Source of the DNA: Embleya sp040605455
GTDB taxonomy: Bacteria; Actinomycetota; Actinomycetes; Streptomycetales; Streptomycetaceae
Reading direction: 5' to 3'
Length of the DNA stretch: 7,912 bases
NCBI RefSeq assembly: GCF_040605455.1
Contig: NZ_JBEXCV010000252.1
Location: 1-7,912, forward strand
Within the stretch, counting starts at the first letter, position 1. Each line of letters starts with the position of its first letter. The notes below the pieces were generated by a model. It saw nothing but the letters and a program-made list of their open reading frames with translations, did not search any database and was not told where the DNA came from. Positions 1 to 5,457 of this stretch are shown here, piece by piece. Both the position numbers and the translations under genes were made by a program.

Positions 1-129
1 TTCGGCTACCGCCGACTCACCGTCCGATACGAACGAAACGGCGACCACTTCACCGCCTTCCTCGGACTGGCAGCGGCCTTGACCTGCTACAAGAACTCGC
101 ACAACTCTCCATATGAGACACGCCCTTAG
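1..129 (+). CDS. IS5-family transposase, C-terminal end (cut by window edge)
   Basis: The frame is open from the first base and ends at TAG 127-129, giving 42 residues. It begins FGYRRLTVRYERNGDHFTAF and continues LGLAAALTCYK. This is the usual C-terminal signature of IS5-family DDE transposases (a R-R-L-x-V-R-Y-E-R stretch, then a hydrophobic helix ending in L-x-C-Y), which includes the region after the catalytic glutamate. The last 11 residues (NSHNSPYETRP) do not look like family sequence. They appear to be the element's terminal repeat read as codons, with the stop supplied by flanking DNA. The catalytic D, D and E residues and the start lie outside the window, so function cannot be judged. 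Family assignment is confident; the exact element is not known. Confidence 0.85.
   Translation, partial: FGYRRLTVRYERNGDHFTAFLGLAAALTCYKNSHNSPYETRP
105..126 (+). mobile_element. Probable right end of the IS5-family element
   Basis: The stretch tccatatgagacacgccc sits directly after the transposase-like codons and resembles an IS5-type terminal repeat. It is followed by TTAG, which fits the YTAR target preference known for many IS5-group elements. Beyond it the plus-strand sequence changes to the tail of an unrelated IS3-type transposase on the other strand. The matching left end is outside the window, so the repeat cannot be confirmed here. Confidence 0.45.
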
Positions 130-217
130 GGTGCAGGACTTCGTGGGGTGTGCGATAGCCGAGTCCCGAGTGGAGGCGTCGGCGGTTGTAGAAGCCCTCG
201 ATGTACCGGACGACTTC
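128..217 (-). pseudogene. IS3-family (IS150-like) transposase OrfB, C-terminal fragment
   Basis: Read on the minus strand, about 30 codons give EVVRYIEGFYNRRRLHSGLG followed by YRTPHEVLHP. This is the classic end of the IS3-family integrase domain: an aromatic Y-N, R-R-x-H-S-x-L-G-Y, then T-P. The rest of the catalytic domain, including the first two acidic residues, is absent. At the high-coordinate side (around 214-220) the similarity stops abruptly and a different transposase in another frame begins. At the low-coordinate side it runs into the IS5-like end. The fragment has no start and cannot be functional. Confidence 0.8.
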
Positions 218-357
218 GCCGCGTCCTCGCTGGTCAGTCCCTTGGCGATCTCACGCCAGAACAACCGCTCGACGTCACGAAGAAGTGAGGGCTTCCCCGG
301 CGACTTCATCGCGGCCCTGCCCGTCAACTCCCGCATCCACCCAGCCAACCTGCCCAT
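214..357 (-). pseudogene. IS30-family transposase, N-terminal fragment
   Basis: The minus-strand frame starts at ATG 357-355 and encodes about 48 family-like residues: MGRLAGWMRELTGRAAMKSP, then G-K-P-S-L-L-R-D-V-E-R-L-F-W-R-E-I-A-K-G-L-T-S-E-D-A-A. This matches my memory of the N-terminal helix-turn-helix region of actinomycete IS30-type transposases, where such a segment precedes a variant of V-G-V-S-x-x-x-G-x-R-W-F-R. Here similarity stops after E-D-A-A-K, just before the recognition helix, and the DNA becomes an IS3-type C-terminus. The frame stays open to the window edge, but only as a meaningless out-of-frame reading. The catalytic core is missing. An alternative start at the internal Met (M17, K-S-P-G) is possible. 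Confidence 0.72.
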
Positions 358-380
358 TCACACCTCCACCATCGAGGTGT

Positions 381-410
381 TGCGACGACCGGTTGAACCC
401 AAGTTCAATG
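381..410 (-). mobile_element. Possible terminal region of the IS30-type element
   Basis: The 50 bases ahead of the IS30-type start contain ttcaaccggtcgtcgcaaca (minus strand, 397-378) and a small inverted repeat ttgaac/gttcaa (393-398 and 403-408, 4-base loop). A terminal repeat is expected at about this distance from the start codon. No partner end is available in the window, so this is a weak positional call. Confidence 0.3.
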
Positions 411-758
411 CAACAGTCCACCGTCGATCAATGCCGGGCCGTTCGCAGACGAGAGGGCTGCGGGGTTTGATGGTGGATCGAGCGGCGCGGCGCCTGACCT
501 GAAGTCGATGCAGCCAATCGAGCACCGACTTCGGGTGGTCGACCGCACCCAGGGCCCGGGCCAGGGGCTCCAGGCCCGTATCTCGGTCAGACCCGACCTG
601 GTCGCCCACCGTGCCGGCTTCGGCATCTGCCCGATCGCCAACCGGCGCATCTTCTATTCTGCGGCGCCATGACCCTGGAGGTAGCCGCTGCGGCCGCGCG
701 CTGACAGAATCGGATCAACGGGCCCGGACCGACGGGCCGGTCGACCGGAAAGCAGACC
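411..758. other. Gene-poor stretch with unassigned open frames
   Basis: No gene can be named here. Two opposite frames are both open with high G/C at the third position, as often happens in GC-rich DNA. On the minus strand, from GTG 609-607, the segment G-L-E-P-L-A-R-A-L-G-A-V-D-H-P-K-S-V-L-D-W-L-H-R looks protein-like and could be a degraded gene end. On the plus strand an unbroken frame of about 85 codons ends at TGA 671-673, with an ATG at 508. Neither has a convincing ribosome binding site. A 6-bp hairpin (721-726 with 733-738) lies just ahead of the DUF1330 ribosome binding site. Confidence 0.3.
747..752 (+). promoter_or_regulatory. Ribosome binding site of the DUF1330 gene
   Basis: ggaaag lies 6 bases before ATG 759 and is the only purine-rich site close to a start of this frame. 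It supports this start codon. Confidence 0.55.
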
Positions 759-1103
759 ATGACCGCGTACGCCATCGCCCACATCCGCCCCGAGACGATG
801 AACGAGGACATCCTCGAATACATCGAGCGGATCCAGTCGACCATGGACCCCTACGAGGGCCGCTTCCTTGTGCACGGCAAGGAGGTCGAGGTGGTGGAGG
901 GTCCCTTCCCCGGCACCGTCGTCGTGATCGGCTTCCCGGACATCGAGCGGGCCCGCGCCTGGTATGCCTCCGACGCCTACCAGGCCATACTTCCGCTGCG
1001 CACCCGCCACATCGCGGGCGAGGTCCTTCTGGTCGAGGGCGTCCCCGCCGGCTACGACGCCTCGAAGACGGCCGCTGGTCTGCGCGAAGCAGCAGGGCTC
1101 TGA
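759..1103 (+). CDS. DUF1330 domain-containing protein
   Basis: This 114-residue protein belongs to the DUF1330 family: small cytoplasmic proteins with a ferredoxin-like alpha/beta-barrel dimer fold and no settled biochemical role. Visible hallmarks are the first strand (Y-A-I-A-H-I-R, residues 4-10), a helix with E-Y-I-E-R-I, then G-R-F-L-V-H-G-K-E-V-E-V-V-E-G, P-G-T-V-V-V-I-G-F-P, the A-R-A-W-Y-A-S-D-A-Y-Q helix, and a final L-L-V-E-G strand. Family members usually have about 95-100 residues; the extra length is a C-terminal tail (G-Y-D-A-S-K-T-A-A-G-L-R-E-A-A-G-L). ATG 759 is favoured because ggaaag (747-752) lies at a suitable distance. It appears to be a single-gene unit, since a strong hairpin starts at the base after its stop. 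All family core elements are present, so it is probably functional. Confidence 0.9.
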   Translation: MTAYAIAHIRPETMNEDILEYIERIQSTMDPYEGRFLVHGKEVEVVEGPFPGTVVVIGFPDIERARAWYASDAYQAILPLRTRHIAGEVLLVEGVPAGYDASKTAAGLREAAGL

Positions 1104-1132
1104 CGCGGGGCTCTCCGTCCGAAGGCCCCGCG
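1104..1132 (+). terminator. Hairpin terminator after the DUF1330 gene
   Basis: A perfect 8-bp stem (cgcggggc 1104-1111 with gccccgcg 1125-1132) encloses a 13-base loop and begins on the base after the TGA stop. There is no T-tract, which is common for actinomycete terminators. Confidence 0.65.
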
Positions 1133-1133
1133 A

Positions 1134-1975
1134 TCGGGGAGCACCGCCGTGTACGACAACACGGCCTTTGGGGAGGATCGGATCGGCCGGTAGCGACTCG
1201 GCCATGAGGCGGTGGGTGCCGTCGCAGAGCGCCGGCGGAGTGCGGCGACACCAGCCGCAAGGGCGCCCTTGTTGGCCGTCTCGATGGCCTCCCGGGGGAG
1301 GGCGGTTCCGTCGGCGGGAAACCGACGGAACCGTGGGGGCGAGGGGCTTGCCGCAGCGCGGGGGTGTCGTGGGCTCTTACTCCCGGGAGCGGAAGCAGGC
1401 CCAGCTGCGGTGTGCACCGAGGTTTGATCGAGCAATTCCCACGTCCGGCCGCGGGCATCGGCGGAGGGTGTCCACTATCGGGTGGTGACGGCGGCTTCGA
1501 GAGAGCAGGGCCGTGACCGGAACGTCCACTGTGAGTTCTCGGTTTTTCTTTGTGGGTGCGTTGGGTTTGAGCTGGGATCCCGGAGTTCGGCTGGACGAAT
1601 CCGTGTCTTCCCTTGTTGTGTCGTTTGAGCTGCGCAGATTGCGGGGTGTTTGGCACTGGCCAGAGATGTGTAGCGCTGTGACCTGTATTTCCGTGGTTCG
1701 GCTGGAATACCGGATGTATCACGGGAATCCTTACGGATTTTTCGCGTTTGCGCTGGTCGGGCCGTGTCTTCTTCGGTGTGGTGTAAGGGTGTTCGATCTG
1801 TCCGCGCCCCCGGTGTTCCGCTGTCGTGGACGGTGTCGTCCCGGCCGAGGCGCGGGAGGCCGCCGGCATTCGCTGCCGGGGCCGTCCGGAGTACGGGCCT
1901 CGGGTTCGGCGTGCCGGCCGGCGGTGTGTACGGTGCCGGCCGACTCCGGTTCGACGAAGCGGTGTTCCGTGAGGG
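1134..1975. other. Long non-coding stretch with a T/G-rich section
   Basis: I find no supportable gene in these 840 bases. Long open frames exist on both strands, but their translations are low-complexity, rich in R, P and H, and typical of antisense or intergenic GC-rich DNA. Positions 1500-1790 are clearly less GC-rich and biased to T and G on the plus strand (for example cggtttttctttgtgggtg). An 11-base direct repeat, gttcggctgga, occurs at 1585-1595 and 1696-1706. A weak hairpin, aatcc-ttac-ggatt, followed by Ts, lies near 1725-1742. The stretch is the 3' flank of the minus-strand gene ending at 1976, so it could hold an untranslated region or an RNA. Confidence 0.4.
1303..1333. terminator. 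Strong orphan hairpin, possible bidirectional terminator
   Basis: A perfect 12-bp stem (cggttccgtcgg 1303-1314 with ccgacggaaccg 1322-1333) has a 7-base loop, cgggaaa. A G-T pair can extend it by one. No gene ends nearby on the plus strand except DUF1330, 200 bases upstream. The minus-strand gene ending at 1976 lies 640 bases away. No T-tract follows on either side. Its role is unassigned. Confidence 0.5.
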
Positions 1976-3460
1976 CTACGAAAGGCCGCAGAGGTCGCGC
2001 AGGGCGGTGGCGGCGGCGGTGCCGTGGAACGGATGGTCCGGGTCGGGGGCGTGGGTGATGTTCGCGGGGTCGACGCCGGGCAGGCGTTCGACGGGTATGT
2101 GGCGCATGAGGTCGTCGATGGTGCGCAGGCTCTCGCGGAGGAGGGTGTCGACGAAGCGGGCGAGGTCGAGGGTGGTCTCGCCGGGGGCGGTTGTTCGTAC
2201 TCCCCACGCCTGGTCCCCGCCGAGGTCGGCGACGTATCGGGTGACGGCGTCGTGATCCGTCTGGGGCAGGTGCATGCGGAAACGGGAAAAGGAGGAGTAC
2301 GCATGGTCGGGTGTCGTCAGGCGCAGGGCGTTGTTGTGGACGTTGTTGCGCAGGGTCGTGACCAGGCGGATGGTGTCCAGTTGACGGCCGGATGGGGCGG
2401 GCGGTACCGGTAGCAGGGCCGGAAGGCCGGTGCCCGGTGTGGCGTCGTTGACCTTCCGGCGCCACGTTTCGCTGCGCCAACTGATGCCCTGGGGTTTCGT
2501 GTTCAGGCCGCAGACCGTGTCGGTGATGCGGGCGAGCGCGTCCAGGGCGCCGACGGTCTGCACCAGGAGCGCGTCGAGGTGGTAGAGGATCTCGAAGACG
2601 GCGGGCCGGTCGTGGGGCGCCCGGGTCCGGGCCAGGACGTGGTCTCGGGCGAACAGGGCGCGGGCCGCACGGTGAATGATGGTTTCCGCGAGTGCGCCCA
2701 TCGTCGGATTGCTCGCTGCGCGCGCTGCGGAGTGGAACCGCCACCCGGCGGGGAGCGCCGCGCGGACGGTGAACTCGTAGAAGCTCTCGGCCGTCCATCG
2801 ACGGGGTGTTCCGCCGGTCAAGGCGTGGGTGAAGTCGCCGCGGTCACGCAGGAAGAGCCCCATCAGCGCGAGCGCGGACGGAGTGTCCATCGGGTTGGCC
2901 TCGAGGACGAGTTGCCCGTCACCGGCGAGGAGGAGCGGGGAGTCGGTGACGAGCAGGTCGGCGGGCCAGGCGAGGCTTGCCCGGGCGCGCACGACCTCCG
3001 CCAGGACGTCGTCGACGGTTCCGGCTCCCGAACACGATGCCGTCTCGGCCCACTGCACCCAGGAGCGATATCCCAAGGCGCCCGTGAGTGCCCACCCGTC
3101 GCCGTCGGGCACCCGAACCTGGACGTAGTCCTCGGTCTCGTCCACCTCCCCGACCTCGATACGGCCGGGTGCCGGCGGATTCGCGAGGTCGTCGGCGGTG
3201 CCCAGGACGGCGATCTCGACGAGTGGGTGTCTGGTGAACTCCAGTAGGAACCCCACCCGGGAATCCGTGGACGCGCGGGCCGCCGCGCGCGCGTCCACCG
3301 CGATGCGCAGGACGCGTGCGCGGTCTCCGAACGCTGGCACCGGGTGGCTGCGATGACGAAAGAACGCCAGATCGAGCTGGGGAGTGGCCACCCGGCCGCG
3401 TTCCCACACCGGTTCGCCGTGCCACCGGCGAACGTGAACAGCCGGACCGGTCTCGGCCAT
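1976..3460 (-). CDS. Uncharacterised 494-residue two-part protein
   Basis: I do not recognise a named family. ATG 3460-3458 is chosen because gcgagg (3473-3468) lies 7 bases upstream, although the frame is open for another 282 codons beyond it. No signal peptide or membrane segment is evident, so it should be cytoplasmic. Residues 1-135 look like mixed alpha/beta sequence. Residues 148-210 contain D-D-V-L-A-E-V-V-R-A-R-A-S-L-A-W-P-A-D-L-L-V-T-D-S and, after E-A-N-P-M, a helix A-L-A-L-M-G-L-F-L-R-D-R-G. This is loosely reminiscent of PIN-like nuclease folds. Residues 285-455 look all-helical, with L-D-A-L-L-V-Q-T-V-G-A-L-D-A-L-A-R-I and an R371-N-N-V-H375 motif that recalls HEPN-type domains but has the wrong spacing. 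Codon use is normal for the window and no disruption is visible. The function assignments are guesses; the existence of the gene is well supported by length, start site and composition. Confidence 0.72.
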   Translation of the reverse strand: MAETGPAVHVRRWHGEPVWERGRVATPQLDLAFFRHRSHPVPAFGDRARVLRIAVDARAAARASTDSRVGFLLEFTRHPLVEIAVLGTADDLANPPAPGRIEVGEVDETEDYVQVRVPDGDGWALTGALGYRSWVQWAETASCSGAGTVDDVLAEVVRARASLAWPADLLVTDSPLLLAGDGQLVLEANPMDTPSALALMGLFLRDRGDFTHALTGGTPRRWTAESFYEFTVRAALPAGWRFHSAARAASNPTMGALAETIIHRAARALFARDHVLARTRAPHDRPAVFEILYHLDALLVQTVGALDALARITDTVCGLNTKPQGISWRSETWRRKVNDATPGTGLPALLPVPPAPSGRQLDTIRLVTTLRNNVHNNALRLTTPDHAYSSFSRFRMHLPQTDHDAVTRYVADLGGDQAWGVRTTAPGETTLDLARFVDTLLRESLRTIDDLMRHIPVERLPGVDPANITHAPDPDHPFHGTAAATALRDLCGLS

Positions 3461-4306
3461 GTGATCGCCTCGCGGGCAACGCCGCCCAGTCGTGATACGG
3501 CCGGGGACTGATACGAAGTGAACGAGGGGCTTGATCAGGGCGGTCTCACGCTCGGGGTCGATCTCGCGCACCCGGCCCTGGAACAGCTCGGACCATTGCT
3601 TCACCAAGGCTTCGCGGCGGCTGTTGTTGGCCGACAGGGCTGCGGTGAGCGCCTCGTCGGCGGCCTTCTTGACCACGATCGCCGCGTCGACCTGAATGCT
3701 GAGGGAGGTGGCCTTGTCGGCTTCGTCCAGGCGCTTCTTGAGCTGGGTGACCTCGCCGGCCGCGGTGCTGGCCTTGTTGCCGGCCTCGATCGTTGCCTGC
3801 CACTGAGGAACGAGGTGACTCGTTTCCCACCTGTCGCACGCTTCACCTGCCTTGCGCACCCGCTCCTCGGCCGCGGCTGCGGCCGAGGCTGCCGCGACGG
3901 CGTCGGCCTCGCGGTTCTTCCGCGTCAGTTTGGTGTGTTCGACCTGCGCGCGGGCTCGGGCGATGTCCGTCTGCGTCTTCTTCTCCGCTGCGACCCGGTG
4001 CGCCGGATCGTGTGGTCCCCCGCATTGCCGGCAGACGCCGGGTTCCACATCGGGCAGCAGGCGGGTGCACTCCGCGCAGTCCTCCGGCCTGTTGCGGGGT
4101 GTCGTCAGCCCGTCCAGGTGTCCTTCCGCCCGGGCGTGCTTCTCGACCGCCGCCGATGCCTTGACGGCGGCGGCGTCGGCGAGTTTGCGGGTCTTTCTGA
4201 GATCGGTCTCGGCTTGCTTGCGCAGGGCGTTCAATCGCCCGTGCTCACCTGATCGCGTGCCCAGTTCGGCGTGAGCCTGTTGCCACCGCCGGGCCGAGGG
4301 AGATGT
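3461..4306 (-). pseudogene. Coiled-coil protein fragment with zinc-hook-like motif
   Basis: The frame is open from after a TGA (4309-4307) into the downstream 494-residue gene without a stop. The first usual start is TTG 4234-4232, with no clear ribosome binding site, yet helical sequence (W-Q-Q-A-H-A-E-L) already precedes it, so the 5' end is probably missing. Numbered from TTG, residues 1-45 and 78-215 are rich in A, E, K, R, Q and D and look like two coiled-coil arms. Between them lie C53-x2-C56 and C68-x2-C71 (codons at 4078-4022), a four-cysteine zinc site at the turn, as in Rad50/SbcC-like or other SMC-type hairpins. No Walker A, ABC signature or Walker B motif is present, so if it comes from such an ATPase only the middle survives. 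Translation could run on and fuse it to the 494-residue protein, but the latter has its own start site. Confidence 0.55.
3468..3473 (-). promoter_or_regulatory. Ribosome binding site inside a longer open frame
   Basis: gcgagg on the minus strand is 7 bases before ATG 3460-3458. It decides the start of the 494-residue protein, because the same frame continues upstream through a different kind of sequence. Confidence 0.7.
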
Positions 4307-4309
4307 TCA

Positions 4310-4461
4310 TTCGCCTGCAGGTCGCGTACGCCACCCGGTAGCGCCGACGGTCGAGGGCATCGCCGGCCGAGCAGCGGCCGACGCCGAGACGAGTCACCCT
4401 GGAGCCGCCTGTGGTCCACCAGATTGGGGAACACCCCGTCCCGGCGGGCCTGCGCGATGGT
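4310..4461. other. Junction stretch between two remnant genes
   Basis: There is no assignable gene. On the minus strand the frame of the regulator fragment, read past its TGA, gives T-I-A-Q-A-R-R-D-G-V-F-P-N-L-V-D-H-R-R-L-Q with ideal GC third positions. It may be a short leftover of another gene. The coiled-coil frame starts on its low-coordinate side after an in-frame stop. Confidence 0.3.
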
Positions 4462-4629
4462 TCAGTGCGGGCCGGCCAGGCCCAGGAAGCCGGCCAGCGT
4501 GTCGATCGCGGTGTTCGCCGCGCCGCGCCGATCCTCGGGGGACATTGCGGTCACCGTCGCGAACAGCGCGTCGTGCGCGCCGTCGAGTCCGGCACCGGCC
4601 GCCCGGCGAAACGCCGGACGACTCAAGCC
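4462..4629 (-). pseudogene. Transcriptional regulator C-terminal fragment (MarR- or TetR-like)
   Basis: Minus-strand codons ending at TGA 4464-4462 encode A-G-A-G-L-D-G-A-H-D-A-L-F-A-T-V-T-A-M-S-P-E-D-R-R-G-A-A-N-T-A-I-D-T-L-A-G-F-L-G-L-A-G-P-H. A helix with H-D-A-L-F, then M-S-P-E-D-R, then a closing amphipathic helix, is the usual ending of MarR-family regulators. TetR-type endings can look alike, so the family is uncertain. The DNA-binding domain is missing: upstream, beyond position 4629, the frame enters the 37-base palindrome and then the antisense of the hydrolase. A regulator divergent from an isochorismatase-like gene is a common arrangement, so both remnants may derive from one original pair. 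Confidence 0.5.
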
Positions 4630-4666
4630 GGGCTCGTCGTCGTCGATCATCGACGACGACGAGCCC
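4630..4666. repeat. Perfect 37-base palindrome (18-bp arms, 1-base centre)
   Basis: gggctcgtcgtcgtcgat (4630-4647) and atcgacgacgacgagccc (4649-4666) are exact reverse complements around C4648. The next pair outward (4629 and 4667) is C/C, so the symmetry ends sharply. It lies exactly between the truncated regulator (minus) and the truncated hydrolase (plus). It could act as a hairpin or operator, but its place at the meeting point of two gene stumps suggests a rearrangement scar. Confidence 0.9.
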
Positions 4667-5123
4667 CCGAGCGCGCTCGTCTGCTGGCCGCCGCCCGCGC
4701 CGCCGGGACGCCGGTGATCCACATCGTCGACGACGGCGGCGAGAACACCCCGTACGACATCCGCGCCGAGATCGGCGCCATCCGCACCGAAGTCGCCCCC
4801 GTCGGCGAAGAACCGGTCGTGGTCGCGCAGCTCCCCAACGCCTTCCACGACACCGACCTGGAGAAGACCCTGCGCGAACTGGGCGCGGGCGCCGACCTCG
4901 TACTGGCCGGCTTCATGACCCACATGTGCGTCACCTTCTCCGCCCAGGGCGCCTTCAATCTCGGCAATCGCCCCACCGTCGTCGCCGAAGCCACCGCCAC
5001 CCGGCCCCTGGCCGCCCCCGACGGCACGACCGTGGCCTCGGCCACCTCCAGACGGCGGCCCTGAACACCATCGGCGACCTGTTCGGCCCCACCGCCCCCA
5101 CCGTCGCCGCCCTCACCGCCTGA
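4667..5123 (+). pseudogene. Isochorismatase-like cysteine hydrolase, truncated and frameshifted
   Basis: The family hydrolyses amides or vinyl ethers using an Asp-Lys-Cys triad in an alpha/beta fold. Clear family sequence begins at R-A-R-L-L-A-A-A-R-A-A-G-T-P-V-I-H-I-V-D-D-G-G-E-N and includes L-P-N-A-F-H-D-T-D-L-E-K-T-L, then L-A-G-F-M-T-H-M-C-V-T-F-S-A with the nucleophilic Cys (near 4927), and G-A-F-N-L-G-N-R-P-T-V-V-A-E-A-T-A-T-R. The N-terminal strand with the catalytic Asp is absent or reduced to a palindrome-coded G-L-V-V-V-D-H. The usual Lys just before L-P-N-A-F is not visible (sequence A-Q-L-P-N-A-F). At about 5043 one base is missing: the frame leaves for TGA 5062-5064, while the next frame supplies the expected ending L-Q-T-A-A-L-N-T-I-G-D-L-F-G...T-A, stop 5121-5123. 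Upstream open codons to 4411 are regulator antisense. A dead gene is likely. Confidence 0.8.
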
Positions 5124-5134
5124 CCGCCCGCTCC

Positions 5135-5166
5135 GGTCGGCCGGCTCCACCGCGGGCCGGCCGACC
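5135..5166 (+). terminator. Hairpin terminator after the hydrolase remnant
   Basis: A perfect 11-bp stem (ggtcggccggc 5135-5145 with gccggccgacc 5156-5166) with a 10-base loop starts 11 bases after the hydrolase's original stop at 5123. It has no T-tract. Its survival supports 5121-5123 as the ancestral end of the gene. Confidence 0.65.
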
Positions 5167-5203
5167 CCCACCGAACGACCAATCAGCACCGCGCCCATCC
5201 GAG

Positions 5204-5275
5204 CGAGGCGCCGGCCGGTGCCGCTCCGCAACGGCGCGTCCGGCTCGGTCTTCGAACTCGGCGAACAGCGTCGCT
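5204..5275 (-). pseudogene. Diverged second copy of the FAD oxidoreductase C-terminus
   Basis: Minus-strand codons give T-L-F-A-E-F-E-D-R-A-G-R-A-V-A-E-R-H-R-P-A-P-R. The oxidoreductase pseudogene at 6184 ends A-L-F-A-E-F-A-A-E-L-D-A-I-G-V-E-R-H-W-P-A-P-A-G-Y. At the DNA level 5219-5270 aligns with 6209-6260 without gaps and in the same codon frame, including an exact 18-base match at 5253-5270. The remaining 500 or so family residues are not detectable upstream (5290-5457). It is probably a remnant of a paralogue or of a partial duplication. Confidence 0.6.
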
Positions 5276-5457
5276 CCTTCGTGGACCACATATCGAGCGG
5301 CTCTACCGATGGGCCCGTCACCGCGTCCAACTCCCACAACGCCGCGACGCGACCCCGGGGAAGCACAGACGGCGGCAGAACCACCCGCGTGGAGCCGGCT
5401 CGGTAGCGTCCGGGCCGGGCCGACTCCACTGCACCGGGGCGGTGATCGAATGCAACA
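5276..5457. other. Stretch with no assignable gene ahead of the 181-residue gene
   Basis: I see no conserved coding signal here. It carries the presumed promoter region of the gene at 5458, but no clear -35/-10 pair can be pointed out. In any continuation of the oxidoreductase tail reading, the expected G-T-T-H and L-H-P-V-E-W motifs are absent. Confidence 0.3.

Noticed and set aside
1725..1742. Hairpin aatcc-ttac-ggatt followed by Ts as a rho-independent terminator
   Set aside because: The stem has only five bp plus G-T pairs, and no gene on the plus strand ends before it.
715..2304. 529-codon open frame on the minus strand
   Set aside because: It overlaps the antisense of the DUF1330 gene and the 3' part of the 494-residue gene. 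Its translation is P/R/T/H-rich without any family motif, as expected for an out-of-frame reading of GC-rich DNA.
2348..2362. Firm HEPN RNase call for the 494-residue protein
   Set aside because: The Arg-to-His spacing does not meet the RX4-6H rule and no homology search is possible here, so it is kept only as a hypothesis.
2579..3247. 222-codon plus-strand frame opposite the 494-residue protein
   Set aside because: It has no ribosome binding site and low-complexity G/E/V content. The minus frame has a clear start site and protein-like helices.
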